This document shows positions 18,608 through 27,856 of a stretch of DNA of 57,443 nt, piece by piece (the stretch's first letter is position 1; every line of letters starts with the position of its first letter). Source of the stretch: Heterotrichella gracilis (Eukaryota; Sar; Xanthophyceae; Tribonematales; Xanthonemataceae); NCBI GenBank assembly GCA_032358255.1, contig JAULBX010025719.1, positions 1 to 57,443 on the forward strand, in the 5' to 3' direction. The position numbers and the translations under genes are program-made. The notes under the pieces are model-generated. The model did no database searches, was not told the origin of the DNA, and worked only from the letters and a program-made list of their open reading frames with translations.

Positions 18608-19096
18608 ATGAACGAGGTTTTTTTAGGGTTGGGCGGAAATGAAGGCGACAGGCTAAACAATATCCTAGCAAGTAGGCGGGATATTGAGACGGAGTGTGGC
18701 CTTATTATAGCCTGCTCAAGCATTTATCAAACGGCCGCCTGGGGATTAAGTTCATCGTTTAGCTTTTTAAATCAGGTGATCAAAATTCAAACAACTCTCT
18801 CGCCAGGGGAGCTGTTGCAAAAATTGATGAAAATTGAGCTGCAACTAGGACGTAAAAGGGAAAAACCACAATACGCAGACCGTACGGCAGACCTTGATAT
18901 TTTATTTTATAATGATGAAGTCATACACACAGCCAGCCTTCAAGTGCCCCATCCCAGGCTACAGTTGCGTAAATTTGTATTAATTCCTTTAACAGAAATC
19001 GCCGCAGAGTTTATTCATCCGGTGTTTCATAAAACGATGGCAAAGCTATTAGAAACCTGTTCAGATCATTTAGATGTGAAACCTTATAGGCCTTGA
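18608..19096 (+). CDS. folK: 2-amino-4-hydroxy-6-hydroxymethyldihydropteridine pyrophosphokinase
   Basis: HPPK, which transfers pyrophosphate from ATP to the pterin in folate synthesis. 162 residues, the family length. Signatures are FLGLGGNEGDR at the N-terminus, SSIYQTAAWG, and the metal and ATP-binding motif RTADLDILFYND (D-x-D), followed by VPHPRLQLRKFVL. It is a cytoplasmic enzyme and a single-gene unit beside sppA. Confidence 0.96.
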   Translation: MNEVFLGLGGNEGDRLNNILASRRDIETECGLIIACSSIYQTAAWGLSSSFSFLNQVIKIQTTLSPGELLQKLMKIELQLGRKREKPQYADRTADLDILFYNDEVIHTASLQVPHPRLQLRKFVLIPLTEIAAEFIHPVFHKTMAKLLETCSDHLDVKPYRP

Positions 19097-19260
19097 ACCT
19101 TCCATCCACTCGTCAAAATAAACGATTTGCTCGCTTGATTTTAGACGAAAGAACAGTTAAACCTGCTAAAAGCAGAAATAATTGGTTTATATTTCGAGCA
19201 TTTTAAGCAAAAATATTTTGGTTGAACAAGCTAAAACCTTTATATTTAGTGCTTCCCACG

Positions 19261-21186
19261 ATGAAAAGAATCTTTTTTTTATTAATGATCCTGAATTGGA
19301 GTTTAATTTGCAGTGGGCAAGTCACCTTAATTGGTCATACCCAATTAAATAACATTCCACTCAAACAAGTGTCCATTTCAATTAAAGTCAATGGTATTAC
19401 AACCAAAACTTTAAATACCCAATCGAGTTCTGATTTTAAACTGGTTTTTAAGTACGGCAAGATCTATGATATCTATTTTCAACATCCATTATCTCCGGTT
19501 ATTTCTATGCAGGTCATTGCTAATACCTTGCCTCCTGAAAAATATTATTATTTGATGGGTTATGAACTGATCATTCCATTTGTATACAAAAATGATGAAG
19601 ATGTGGATACCACGGTTTTTAAAAATCCCTTTTTTAAAATAACATATGATGGCTTAAAAAGCATGGTGGCAGATACCGCTTATAATAATGCTTTTGCGCA
19701 TTCCATCATCATGCGACCAACAAGAGACTATGTAGATCCTTCAAAAATTGCCTTACCACTGGAAGCTCCCGGTCTTTTTACAGGTAAAATATTCTTACAT
19801 GAAAAAGAACTTAAACCGGCAGGAGGCCGAATGGTGTCGGTCATCAGTAAGACCGGAGAAATCCTTGCCAGTGGAAGCACGAATAAATTTGGGGTGTTTG
19901 CCTTTTCAGGCATTGCTCCTTCCCGTGTATCGAAACTCGTCATGAACATTCCGGACAGTGTTTCAATTGATCCCATCGAGCTTCACAATTCAAAAAACAA
20001 AAACATTTCTTCTTCCAAAACCATTAAAGGAAGCTGTGAATGGAATTTAAGCAGTGCAGAAGCCCAATTACTTATTGATAATAGCTTTGTTTACAACATA
20101 GGAGGAAAACTGGTATCTGCCTCGGTGAAGGAAAAAAAGTTCTATGCTGAAAGGAGTGTTTATTTACTCAACAGGCACAATACGATCCTTAAGAAAATCA
20201 CCACTAATTTATTTGGAACCTTTGTGTTTGAAGACATCCGGCCGGATGTGTCTTATTGTATCGCTATTGATAAAGAAGGATTATTAAAAGGAGAAAAAAT
20301 AGACCTCCTGAGTAAGACAGATGTATACCTGGCTACCTTAGACAGTCTTGTTGCAGGAAAAGACGCTACACTCATTCGTGCAAATGCCAACAAAAAATTT
20401 ATTGAACTAAGTGTGAATGAAACAGAAATGAAAATGGATGTTAAGGCGACTGTTTTTGGAGATAACATCAATCAACCAATTGGGAGACTAAAAATAATTT
20501 TATTGAACGATGATTACGAGGTCATTGACAGTGCCATCACTGATGACTTTGGAACCTTTAAATTTAAGTATCTGCCGTTTTTAAAACGTTTCTTTTTAAG
20601 CGCAGAAAACACCGATAATGTGCTGGATGTGTTTAAGAATATTTTAATTTATAGTGAAGAAGAGAATCTGATCAAGATCATGACCCACCAAAAAGGGGCC
20701 AAGTTTACTTATAAACCGGTGAGTGCAGAACTTTCGAGTATACGTGCCATTGAATTAGATGACCCCTGGCTGGAGTTGGTGGACAGTAAAAAATCGAATC
20801 CGACAGATCTGGCAGCTATCTCAAAAGAAAACAAGTTAATTGTTGAAAACATCATGTTTGAACCAGGCAGATATACTATATCGGAAGAGGCAAAAGAAAT
20901 TCTTGACAAAGTGATATTAGTCTTAAATGCAAACAAGAGTCTCAAAATTGAGGTTGGTGCCCATACAGACAGTAAAGGAAATGCAGAGGCTAATTTAAAA
21001 CTTAGTGAGCAGCGCGCCAAAACGGTAGTGGATTATATTACCCATTCTTCTATTGGCATTGAAAGGATATCTGCCAAGGGCTATGGAGAAACACAATTAT
21101 TAAATCATTGCAAAGATGACGTTCCTTGCAGTGAAGAAGAGCATGCCCATAACAGGAGAATTGAATTCAAAATTTTAGGCGAATAA
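19261..21186 (+). CDS. OmpA family outer membrane protein
   Basis: 641 residues from the ATG at 19261; the TTG at 19222 precedes the signal peptide and is not needed. Order: signal peptide (about 1-19, ending LICSG); several beta-sandwich segments resembling carboxypeptidase-regulatory folds (GSTNKFGVFAFSGIAP, TNLFGTFVFEDIRP, TDDFGTFKFKYLP); and a C-terminal OmpA peptidoglycan-binding domain (about 540-641, GAHTDSKGNAEANLKLSEQR). It would tether an outer membrane or periplasmic assembly to peptidoglycan. The gldC gene follows after three bases. Confidence 0.88.
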   Translation: MKRIFFLLMILNWSLICSGQVTLIGHTQLNNIPLKQVSISIKVNGITTKTLNTQSSSDFKLVFKYGKIYDIYFQHPLSPVISMQVIANTLPPEKYYYLMGYELIIPFVYKNDEDVDTTVFKNPFFKITYDGLKSMVADTAYNNAFAHSIIMRPTRDYVDPSKIALPLEAPGLFTGKIFLHEKELKPAGGRMVSVISKTGEILASGSTNKFGVFAFSGIAPSRVSKLVMNIPDSVSIDPIELHNSKNKNISSSKTIKGSCEWNLSSAEAQLLIDNSFVYNIGGKLVSASVKEKKFYAERSVYLLNRHNTILKKITTNLFGTFVFEDIRPDVSYCIAIDKEGLLKGEKIDLLSKTDVYLATLDSLVAGKDATLIRANANKKFIELSVNETEMKMDVKATVFGDNINQPIGRLKIILLNDDYEVIDSAITDDFGTFKFKYLPFLKRFFLSAENTDNVLDVFKNILIYSEEENLIKIMTHQKGAKFTYKPVSAELSSIRAIELDDPWLELVDSKKSNPTDLAAISKENKLIVENIMFEPGRYTISEEAKEILDKVILVLNANKSLKIEVGAHTDSKGNAEANLKLSEQRAKTVVDYITHSSIGIERISAKGYGETQLLNHCKDDVPCSEEEHAHNRRIEFKILGE

Positions 21187-21189
21187 TAA

Positions 21190-21513
21190 ATGAAAACATC
21201 AGAGATAAATTTTAAAGTTAGCGTTGACGAAAACAACTTACCAACCACCATTCAATGGAATGCACCGGATAGCGGCGAATCAAGCGAATGCAAAAGCTTG
21301 ATGATTGCCTTATGGGATGCCAAAGAAAACAACACCTTGCGCATTGACCTATGGACAAAGGAAATGATGGTGGATGAAATGAAAAAATTTTACCACCAGA
21401 ACGTTTTAACCTTAACAGATACCTATTTAAGGGCTACCGGAGATGAAGTAACTGCCAAGAAGGTGAAAGAAATGTTCACAGAGATCGGCAAAGAGATTGG
21501 CGTTATTCGCTGA
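21190..21513 (+). CDS. gldC: Gliding motility protein GldC
   Basis: 107-residue cytoplasmic protein conserved in Bacteroidota. Family blocks are MKTSEINFKVSVDENNLP, IQWNAPDSG, ALWDAKENNTLRIDLWTKEM and EMFTEIGKEIGVI. In Flavobacterium it is associated with gliding, but it is also present in non-gliding species and is not a core secretion component. It is three bases downstream of the OmpA gene and overlaps convergent rsmD by 11 bases. Confidence 0.93.
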   Translation: MKTSEINFKVSVDENNLPTTIQWNAPDSGESSECKSLMIALWDAKENNTLRIDLWTKEMMVDEMKKFYHQNVLTLTDTYLRATGDEVTAKKVKEMFTEIGKEIGVIR

Positions 21514-22048
21514 TTAAGGTATTTTCAAAAAAACTGAAATTTACATTGCCGTAATTGCGTAAACGCGTGAATCCAGTCATTTGTGAAAGGTCTGTCTTAG
21601 AACCATGTTCAATGATGAGGATACCATTTTTATTCAATAAATTTCGTTCGAATACCAGGGTATTGATCTCAGCAATGTTCGCCAGATCATAGGGCGGATC
21701 GGCGAAGATAATATCAAATTTGGCTGATGTTTTTTTTAAAAAATCAAACACGTCACTTTTCACCGGGTTAATATTGAACTTGAGTTCTTCACTCATGGCC
21801 TTTAGAAAACCAACACATTTGTAGTTTTGATCAACCCCAACTAAGTCACGGCAACCTCTGGATGCAAATTCCAGTGAAATATGTCCGGTGCCGCTGAACA
21901 GATCCAATACTGTCATTCCTTCCAGATCGAATCTGTTAGAGAGAATATTAAATAAACCTTCTTTCGCGAAATCGGTTGTTGGCCTAACGGGCAGATCTTT
22001 TGGGGCTTTAATTACATAGCCTTTGCGGGAACCGCCTATAATTCGCAT
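21503..22048 (-). CDS. rsmD: 16S rRNA (guanine(966)-N(2))-methyltransferase
   Basis: SAM-dependent methyltransferase that modifies G966 of 16S rRNA in the 30S subunit. 181 residues. N-terminal MRIIGGSRKG, the SAM loop DLFSGTGHISLEFASRG, and the catalytic motif ADPPYDL of N-methyltransferases are all present. It overlaps the upstream DUF3822 gene by 13 bases, so the two are translated together, an arrangement common in Bacteroidota. Confidence 0.95.
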   Translation of the reverse strand: MRIIGGSRKGYVIKAPKDLPVRPTTDFAKEGLFNILSNRFDLEGMTVLDLFSGTGHISLEFASRGCRDLVGVDQNYKCVGFLKAMSEELKFNINPVKSDVFDFLKKTSAKFDIIFADPPYDLANIAEINTLVFERNLLNKNGILIIEHGSKTDLSQMTGFTRLRNYGNVNFSFFENTLISE

Positions 22049-22890
22049 ACGTGTTGATTTAATAAGGTGAAATAATAATGCTGCGGTAAATTTGCCATTT
22101 CACCTTCTAAACTTAAGGATGGATGGTGACTTACAAAACTAAGTTGCTTGACGTACTTTTTAATACTTAGTGCTAAGTCCCCAGTAGTCTCAATTTGCCC
22201 TGCCAAACTCAATTTGACGTGCAATGGATCTAATTCAAACTGTTCCATGGTAAACAACAGATAGTATAAAATATCCTCATTATTTTCATACCTAAAGTTG
22301 TTATAAAAAATAAGTTTGTTGTGTTCTTTGATGAGCAATTCAAAACTGGTATCGTAAATATTTAGAAATACATTGGTATTCAAAAGCGAATGATGGCTCA
22401 TCAACAAATCGATTGATGTTGCTCCGGCGTGCCGAACCGAAACATTTAGAAAAGTGTTTTCTATAAAAGTTATGAGTTTCTGATCGATGGCAAATAAAAA
22501 GTTCAAACCACTTAAATGGTGTTGTCTGGTAACGGAAGCTTTCGAAAATCCGGCAGCGAAATTCAAGATCGTTTTGGAATCGGCGGTTGCGGCAAAAGCT
22601 TCAGGTAAGAGTGTAAAATCCCCAGAGAGCAATGATAATTGTACTTTATTAAATTTCTTTTGGTGCAACAAAAAATTATTGATCAGAAAAACCAAAGCAT
22701 CGGAGGGATCATTTGCCATTGAACCGGCATTTATTTCTACATGCCCTAATTCTAAACAACGCTGATTGTTTTCAGAAAGTACGGCAAACATAAAGGTGTT
22801 TTGACCAAACAGGAGAGACAAGTTTGATGAGCCGGAGTAAGCTTGTTTCAGACTTGCATGATATTTGGTGATAAAAGCCTCGTTATTCAT
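22036..22890 (-). CDS. DUF3822 family protein
   Basis: 284 residues from the ATG at 22890 (MNNEAFITKY); a TTG nine bases further up is possible but unlikely. The sequence has the pattern of an actin/hexokinase-like fold (NVFLNIYDTSFELLI followed by FYNNFRYENNEDILYYLLF), as reported for this family. In Bacteroidota it is commonly beside rsmD, as here with a 13-base overlap. Function is not known. A role linked to RNA modification or coenzyme A genes is only a guess from gene order. Confidence 0.8.
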   Translation of the reverse strand: MNNEAFITKYHASLKQAYSGSSNLSLLFGQNTFMFAVLSENNQRCLELGHVEINAGSMANDPSDALVFLINNFLLHQKKFNKVQLSLLSGDFTLLPEAFAATADSKTILNFAAGFSKASVTRQHHLSGLNFLFAIDQKLITFIENTFLNVSVRHAGATSIDLLMSHHSLLNTNVFLNIYDTSFELLIKEHNKLIFYNNFRYENNEDILYYLLFTMEQFELDPLHVKLSLAGQIETTGDLALSIKKYVKQLSFVSHHPSLSLEGEMANLPQHYYFTLLNQHVCEL

Positions 22891-23026
22891 AAAAAGCAAA
22901 GCTAATACATTCTTAAAATAAAGCCTAATTCGAATTAAATAAGGTAGATCAGGTGGCGGATAGTTTCATTTATTTGTTAGAAAAAATGGCTTGGCAAGGA
23001 TTTGTCCTTATTTTTGAACTCAGGAG

Positions 23027-24451
23027 ATGTTGAAGCCTAGTCCAATAGAAGAGTTTAGATCACAAATACGAGCCTATTTGCCATTTGAGGCTAACGATAA
23101 CCAAAAAGAAGCGCTGATTAAATTATCTGAATTTGTTTTTCAAAAGGAGGAGCGCAGCGTTTTTATTTTGAAAGGTTATGCCGGAACCGGTAAAACCAAA
23201 CTTATTTCGGCTCTTACACAAGCCTTACCGGGCATTCGTTGGAGAAGTGTTTTATTGGCTCCAACAGGACGTGCTGCAAAAGTACTGAGTGCCTATTCAC
23301 AGCGAACAGCCTTCACGATTCATAAAAAAATATTTCGAAAAGAAATGGACGGAGAAGGCCGCATGCTATTTTCTCTCTCAGAAAATTTACACAAAAACAC
23401 TTTGTTCATTGTTGATGAGGCTTCGATGATTGGCACCGACAGTGGCGGAGAGAGTTTATTTAACAATTTGCTTGAAAACCTGTTTGAGTATGTTTATAGC
23501 GGTGAAAACTGCAAGCTCATTCTTGTGGGCGACACCGCACAATTACCGCCGGTAGGAAGTAATGAAAGTCCCGCGCTTAATTCGGATTATCTTAAAACAG
23601 CCTTTTATTTAAACATTGCCCAATACGAATTAAAGGAAGTGGCACGCCAAAAGGAAGAAAGCGGTATTCTCTTAAATGCCACTCAGTTGAGGAATGCCAT
23701 TGGTTTAACACCGTTCATATTTCCAAAACTACTCACTGGCGCTGATGTTGTGCGTTTAAGCGGCGAAGATCTGGAAGACACGTTAAACTCTTGCCTTTCA
23801 AAATACGGTGAAGAAAATGTACTGATCATTACGCGCAGCAATAAACAAGCCAATTTGTTCAACCAGGCATTTAGAAATCGGGTAAAACTGTATGAGGAGG
23901 ACCTTTGTGCAGGTGACAAATTAATGGTGGTAAAAAACAATTATTTCTGGTTACCTGAAAATAATGGCGAAGCCGGATTTATTGCCAATGGTGATATGGT
24001 TGAACTGGTGCGGATCATAAATCGGCAAGAACTTTACGGCTTTCATTTTTGCGAATGTGCCATTAAGTTTATGGATTATCCCAATTTGCCGGAGCAACAA
24101 GTAAAACTGCTGACGGATAGTTTATATACCGACAACCCTTCGTTGAGTCAGGAGGATCAGAAACGCTTGTACAATCAGTTATTGGAAGAAGTGAGTGATG
24201 AGCCGATAAGAGGCAATCGGACAGCGTATCTCCGGAAAAGTCCCTATTACAATGCCCTTCAGGTTAAGTTCAGTTATGCCGTTACATGTCATAAATCGCA
24301 AGGTGGACAATGGGCTGTTGTATTTATTGATCAAGGCTATTTAAAAGAAGAAGCTATTGATGAATCCTATCTTCGTTGGTTATATACAGCTGTAACTAGG
24401 GCTACAGAGCGCGTTTACTTTATTAATTTTAGTGATTTCTTTTTCGAATAA
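23027..24451 (+). CDS. RecD-like ATP-dependent DNA helicase
   Basis: Superfamily 1B helicase of 474 residues. Walker A GYAGTGKT (50-57), Walker B IVDEASMIG, motif III VGDTAQLPPVG, and the C-terminal UvrD_C_2 motifs TCHKSQGGQW and YTAVTRATERVYF are all present. It lacks the N-terminal extension of RecD2, so it is the short stand-alone form common in Bacteroidota. A role in DNA repair or recombination is probable. A TATTTTTG at 23009-23016 just before the ATG may be a -7 element. Confidence 0.9.
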   Translation: MLKPSPIEEFRSQIRAYLPFEANDNQKEALIKLSEFVFQKEERSVFILKGYAGTGKTKLISALTQALPGIRWRSVLLAPTGRAAKVLSAYSQRTAFTIHKKIFRKEMDGEGRMLFSLSENLHKNTLFIVDEASMIGTDSGGESLFNNLLENLFEYVYSGENCKLILVGDTAQLPPVGSNESPALNSDYLKTAFYLNIAQYELKEVARQKEESGILLNATQLRNAIGLTPFIFPKLLTGADVVRLSGEDLEDTLNSCLSKYGEENVLIITRSNKQANLFNQAFRNRVKLYEEDLCAGDKLMVVKNNYFWLPENNGEAGFIANGDMVELVRIINRQELYGFHFCECAIKFMDYPNLPEQQVKLLTDSLYTDNPSLSQEDQKRLYNQLLEEVSDEPIRGNRTAYLRKSPYYNALQVKFSYAVTCHKSQGGQWAVVFIDQGYLKEEAIDESYLRWLYTAVTRATERVYFINFSDFFFE

Positions 24452-24572
24452 TGTGTTTTAATCTCATTTAAACCCTTAATTATTAACTCATTATTGTTTA
24501 TTAAAAGTCCTGATTATTTTTTAGTCTGCCTTTAAAGGCTTATTTTTGCTAGATGTTGACACTCGTTTTTAA

Positions 24573-25520
24573 ATGAAAAGAGCACTTTTATTGATTCTTC
24601 TTGTCTTTTTCATTTTTGGGATGAATGCCCAGAGCTTTATGCGCCCTAATGAGTGGAAAAAATATAAGCGCGAATTGTTCGTTACCTTAGGTACTTCAAA
24701 TTTTTTAGGGGATCTGGGTGGTAAAAAAGGGGAAGGAAGGGATTACAGTCCGGCTGACTTAAACTTTAATCAAAGTCGCATGGCATTTGGTTTTGGCGGA
24801 AGGTACAAGATAAAACGCTGGGCCAATGTGGCAGCTAAATTCAGTTATTTAAATGTGAAGGGAAATGATGCGGAGTCTAAAGAGCCTATTCGTTATAACC
24901 GGAATCTAAACTTCAAATCCAATATTTATGAATTAAGTGCCCGGGTTGAGGCCGGTTATCAAAGTACCAAACGTGGGGCGAGTAAATATGGGGTAAGACG
25001 GAATTATGGTCGTATGAAGAACATTACCCATAATTTATATGGTTTTATAGGTGTGGGCGCTTTTTATTATAATCCCAAAGGACAACGTGCCAACGGAGAA
25101 TGGGTGGATTTAAGGCCTTTGCATACGGAAGGACAAGGTTTAGATGGTGGTCCAAAACAATATTCAAAAATCAGTGTGAGTTTTCCATTAGGAGCATATT
25201 ATAAGTTGACCTTGAACAAAAAATGGTCCTTTGGCATTGAATTTTCTTACCGACCAACACGCAGTGATTACATTGATGATGTAAGTGGCGTTTATTATGA
25301 TCCTAATGCCTTGGAAGCTGCTTATGGCTCTATTTCGAGAGAGATGGCTGACCCAAGTCTTAAAATGCCTGGTTATGAAACCGCCACCTCACCCAATGCG
25401 GATGGAACCGGCGCGCAAAGAGGTGATTCTCAAAAAGACTCTTATATGACCTTAGAAATAACGGCCAGCTATATCTTCAAGAAAGCACGTAAGTCAGCTC
25501 GTTTGAGAAGTAAGTTCTAA
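24573..25520 (+). CDS. DUF6089-type outer membrane beta-barrel protein
   Basis: 315 residues. Signal peptide about 1-20 (ends FGMNAQS). The mature part begins ELFVTLGTSNFLGDLGG, a block typical of DUF6089, followed by alternating aromatic strands (FGFGGRYKIKRWANVAAKF) expected of a small porin-like barrel. It ends in a basic tail rather than a terminal phenylalanine strand. A TATTTTTG at 24541-24548 is a possible -7 element. No partner is evident; probably an outer membrane structural protein. Confidence 0.78.
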   Translation: MKRALLLILLVFFIFGMNAQSFMRPNEWKKYKRELFVTLGTSNFLGDLGGKKGEGRDYSPADLNFNQSRMAFGFGGRYKIKRWANVAAKFSYLNVKGNDAESKEPIRYNRNLNFKSNIYELSARVEAGYQSTKRGASKYGVRRNYGRMKNITHNLYGFIGVGAFYYNPKGQRANGEWVDLRPLHTEGQGLDGGPKQYSKISVSFPLGAYYKLTLNKKWSFGIEFSYRPTRSDYIDDVSGVYYDPNALEAAYGSISREMADPSLKMPGYETATSPNADGTGAQRGDSQKDSYMTLEITASYIFKKARKSARLRSKF

Positions 25521-25536
25521 TTTAGAACACCACTAA

Positions 25537-25554
25537 GTCCGATAGCTATCGGAC
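25537..25554. repeat. Palindrome GTCCGATAGCTATCGGAC
   Basis: A perfect 18-bp palindrome in the 25521-25895 intergenic stretch. It shares its CCGATAGCTATCGG core with sites at 28134 and 52415 and resembles CCCGAAAGCTTTCGGG near 49067-49585. The rest of the stretch shows no convincing gene. Confidence 0.85.
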
Positions 25555-25895
25555 ACTTAGAACACTTAGAAACACTAAGATATTATAGTCATTGATGAGG
25601 TTTGACTTACACATCTGTTTCTCTCCAGAAATCTTGTATAATTGTATTAGAAGAAACATTTCTCTTTGAATGAACCTTCTATAAATTCGAAACCCAAATT
25701 CAATTGAATCATAAGACGAACGAGTGTTTTTTTTAAGCATTAAAGGCATTTAAGGCTGTTGGATGTTAAGGGCTAAAGGAAGTATTATTTGGCAGGAAAA
25801 AGGAAGCAGATTAAAGATTACACAAGCTATAAGATGCCTTAGAATAAAATCACTTTAGGTGTAATTGGTGGTTCCGGATATCTATAAACTAAAAA

Positions 25896-25920
25896 AACCT
25901 CCATGATTTGCATGGAGGTT
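25896..25920 (-). terminator. Rho-independent terminator after rplY
   Basis: Stem AACCTCCATG (25896-25905) with CATGGAGGTT (25911-25920), flanked on the minus strand by a T run. It lies 21 bases after the rplY stop and may also work in the other direction. Confidence 0.88.
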
Positions 25921-25941
25921 TTTAAAATTAAAAAGAGAAGC

Positions 25942-26568
25942 TTATTTCTTAGCAGCAGGAGCAGCTGCTTTTGCAGCAGGAGCCGGAGCAGCAGGTTTTG
26001 CAGCTGCAGGTTCCTCAGCAACTACTGCACGTGTTGTATCAACACTTACAATAGAAATATTTTTTGGATGTAATAAGGTAATACCTTTGATGTTAACATC
26101 ACCAGCGGAGATTGACTTACCGATAGCTAATTTTTCGATGTTTAACTCAATGTATTCAGGAAGATCTGAAATTAAACCTCTTACTTTTAGTTTACGTAAT
26201 TTAAGAGTTAATTTACCACCTGCTTTTACCCCTTCGGAAGTACCAACAGTTTTAACCGGCAGTTGAACAGTCACCGGTTTGTTTTCTGTTACTTGTAAAA
26301 AGTCGGCGTGAATTAAGTTATCACTAATTTTGTGGTATTGTGCTTCCTGAAGAACGGTCTTGTAGGTTTTACCACCTATTTCGATGTTCACTAAATTAGT
26401 TTCAGGTGTGAAAATTATGTTTTTAAAGTGACGAATGTCGGCACTGAAGTGAATTTGCTCACCTGCTCCATAAATTACACATGGAACCTGGCCTAGAGCT
26501 CTCACAGCTTTAGCATCCACTTTCCCTACGTTCGCTCTTGGCGAACCGCTCAAAGATACTGTTTTCAT
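25942..26568 (-). CDS. rplY: 50S ribosomal protein L25/general stress protein Ctc
   Basis: 5S rRNA-binding ribosomal protein of 208 residues, the long (Ctc/TL5) form. The N-terminal L25 domain covers about 1-95 (LSGSPRANVGKVDAKAVR, then VPCVIYGAG). The C-terminal beta domain covers about 96-185. The tail is rich in Ala, Pro and Lys, which is common in this phylum. It lies 73 bases downstream of prs, an arrangement widespread in bacteria, and is probably co-transcribed with it. Confidence 0.95.
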   Translation of the reverse strand: MKTVSLSGSPRANVGKVDAKAVRALGQVPCVIYGAGEQIHFSADIRHFKNIIFTPETNLVNIEIGGKTYKTVLQEAQYHKISDNLIHADFLQVTENKPVTVQLPVKTVGTSEGVKAGGKLTLKLRKLKVRGLISDLPEYIELNIEKLAIGKSISAGDVNIKGITLLHPKNISIVSVDTTRAVVAEEPAAAKPAAPAPAAKAAAPAAKK

Positions 26569-26642
26569 TTTTTTGTTTTTTTTAGTGAGTTGAGAAAAGC
26601 CCGTTACTTCTCTATGGCTCTTTTATATAGTTTAAACGGGAA

Positions 26643-27575
26643 TTACATGATAAAATTTCCACTGATCGATTCGTAATTGTGAACACTGTTGATCACTTTC
26701 GCAAAAAGGTCAGAAACGGTTAATACTTTTATTTTATCGCTTTGTTGAGTTAAAGGGATGGTATCGGTTACAATTAACTCTTTAAGTTTAGAGTTATTGA
26801 TATTTTCGTAAGCTTTGCCTGAAAGCACGGGATGTGTACAAACAGCCCTCACGCTTAAAGCGCCTCTGTCTAACATCATTTCTGCGGCCTTGCACAAAGT
26901 TCCACCGGTATCCACCAGATCATCCACCAGAACGATGTTTCTTCCTTCAATTTCTCCAATGGCAGTCATACTTTCCACCACATTGGCTTTCGCTCTTTGT
27001 TTGTAACAGATCACCATTTCTGCCTTTAAATGTTTGGCATAACTGTTGGCGCGCTTACTACCACCCATATCAGGAGCGGCAATGGTAAGATTGTCGAGAT
27101 GTAAAGATTGAAGGTATGGAAGAAAAATAGTTGAAGCGTACAAATGATCTACAGGCACATTAAAAAAACCTTGAATTTGATCAGCATGCAGATCCATGGT
27201 CATCACGCGGGTTGCGCCGGCAACTGCCAGCATATCGGCTACTAATTTAGCGCCGATGGCAACACGGGGTTTGTCTTTTCTATCCTGACGGGCATATCCA
27301 TAATATGGAATAACGGCTACGATGTGTCTGGCACTGGCGCGTTTTGCAGCGTCAATGAGTAATAAGAGTTCCATTAAATTATCAGCAGGCGGCATGGTGC
27401 TTTGCATGATGAACACACTGTGTCCACGCAGACTCTCTTCATAAGAAGCCTGTAGTTCGCCATCGCTAAAGCGGTAATGCTCCACTTTACCAAGTGATTG
27501 CCCATAAGATGATGCAATTTTTTCGGCTAAAGATTCTGTAGCGATTCCTGAAAATAATTTTACCTGTGATTCCAT
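26643..27575 (-). CDS. prs: Ribose-phosphate pyrophosphokinase (housekeeping)
   Basis: Makes PRPP from ribose 5-phosphate and ATP for nucleotide, histidine and tryptophan synthesis. 310 residues, the class I length. Metal and ATP motif VMTMDLHADQIQGFF and the PRPP-binding loop VLVDDLVDTGGTL are intact, with the flexible loop IGEIEG in the usual place. It heads the prs-rplY unit. A second, divergent Prs is encoded at 43740. Confidence 0.96.
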   Translation of the reverse strand: MESQVKLFSGIATESLAEKIASSYGQSLGKVEHYRFSDGELQASYEESLRGHSVFIMQSTMPPADNLMELLLLIDAAKRASARHIVAVIPYYGYARQDRKDKPRVAIGAKLVADMLAVAGATRVMTMDLHADQIQGFFNVPVDHLYASTIFLPYLQSLHLDNLTIAAPDMGGSKRANSYAKHLKAEMVICYKQRAKANVVESMTAIGEIEGRNIVLVDDLVDTGGTLCKAAEMMLDRGALSVRAVCTHPVLSGKAYENINNSKLKELIVTDTIPLTQQSDKIKVLTVSDLFAKVINSVHNYESISGNFIM

Positions 27576-27589
27576 TTTTTTAAGGACTG

Positions 27590-27621
27590 CAAATATAGCA
27601 AAAGTTCGGGATATGGCACAA
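27590..27621 (-). promoter_or_regulatory. Predicted prs promoter
   Basis: On the minus strand TTG (27621-27619), a 21-base spacer, then TATATTTG (27597-27590), the Bacteroidota consensus. It lies 15 bases before the prs ATG, so the leader would be short. Confidence 0.6.
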
Positions 27622-27649
27622 AAATAAAGGCAATTATGGGCTTATTATT

Positions 27650-27679
27650 TTGTTTTAAGCAAAACTTAACGTAATTTTG
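27650..27679 (+). promoter_or_regulatory. Predicted tRNA-Leu promoter
   Basis: TTG at 27650-27652, a 19-base spacer, then TAATTTTG at 27672-27679, a full match to the Bacteroidota consensus. The tRNA starts 16 bases downstream. Confidence 0.7.
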
Positions 27680-27694
27680 CCCGCCTATTAAAAT

Positions 27695-27778
27695 GCCTCG
27701 GTGGCGGAATTGGTAGACGCGCTGGTCTCAAACACCAGTGTCTTCACTGGCATGCCGGTTCGAGTCCGGCCCGGGGTA
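27695..27778 (+). tRNA. tRNA-Leu (anticodon CAA)
   Basis: 84-base class II tRNA. The D-arm region GGCGGAATTGGTAGACGC is typical of tRNA-Leu. The anticodon stem CTGGT/ACCAG encloses the loop CTCAAAC, giving anticodon CAA for the UUG codon. A long variable arm follows, then the T-arm GCCGG-TTCGAGT-CCGGC. The acceptor 5' side GCCTCGG pairs with CCGGGGT with two G-U wobbles (1-72 and 4-69). CCA is not encoded. The 3' half seems to have been supplied by an inserted element; see the displaced copy at 28126-28201. Confidence 0.95.
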
Positions 27779-27781
27779 CGG

Positions 27782-27802
27782 CAAAAGCCCGGTGGGCTTT
27801 TG
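27782..27802 (+). terminator. Hairpin after tRNA-Leu
   Basis: CAAAAGCCC (27782-27790) pairs with GGGCTTTTG (27794-27802) around GGT, four bases after the tRNA end. The T tract is inside the stem, so it may stop transcription or shape tRNA processing. Confidence 0.55.
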
Positions 27803-27826
27803 AGCGAGCAGGTGCGAAAGCACAGA

Positions 27827-27856
27827 AAAGCCCTTTCGTTAATTCGGGAGGGCTTT
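27827..27856 (+). terminator. Second hairpin after tRNA-Leu
   Basis: AAAGCCCT (27827-27834) pairs with AGGGCTTT (27849-27856), followed by ACGTTTTAT. It would separate the tRNA from the GIY-YIG sequence downstream. Confidence 0.45.

Noticed and set aside
25546..25749. 67-residue minus-strand frame before rplY
   Set aside because: It overlaps the palindrome and reads into low-complexity text (NILVFLSVLSVR). Another frame has a faint GxxExxY-like pattern (GFEFIEGSF), too weak to call.
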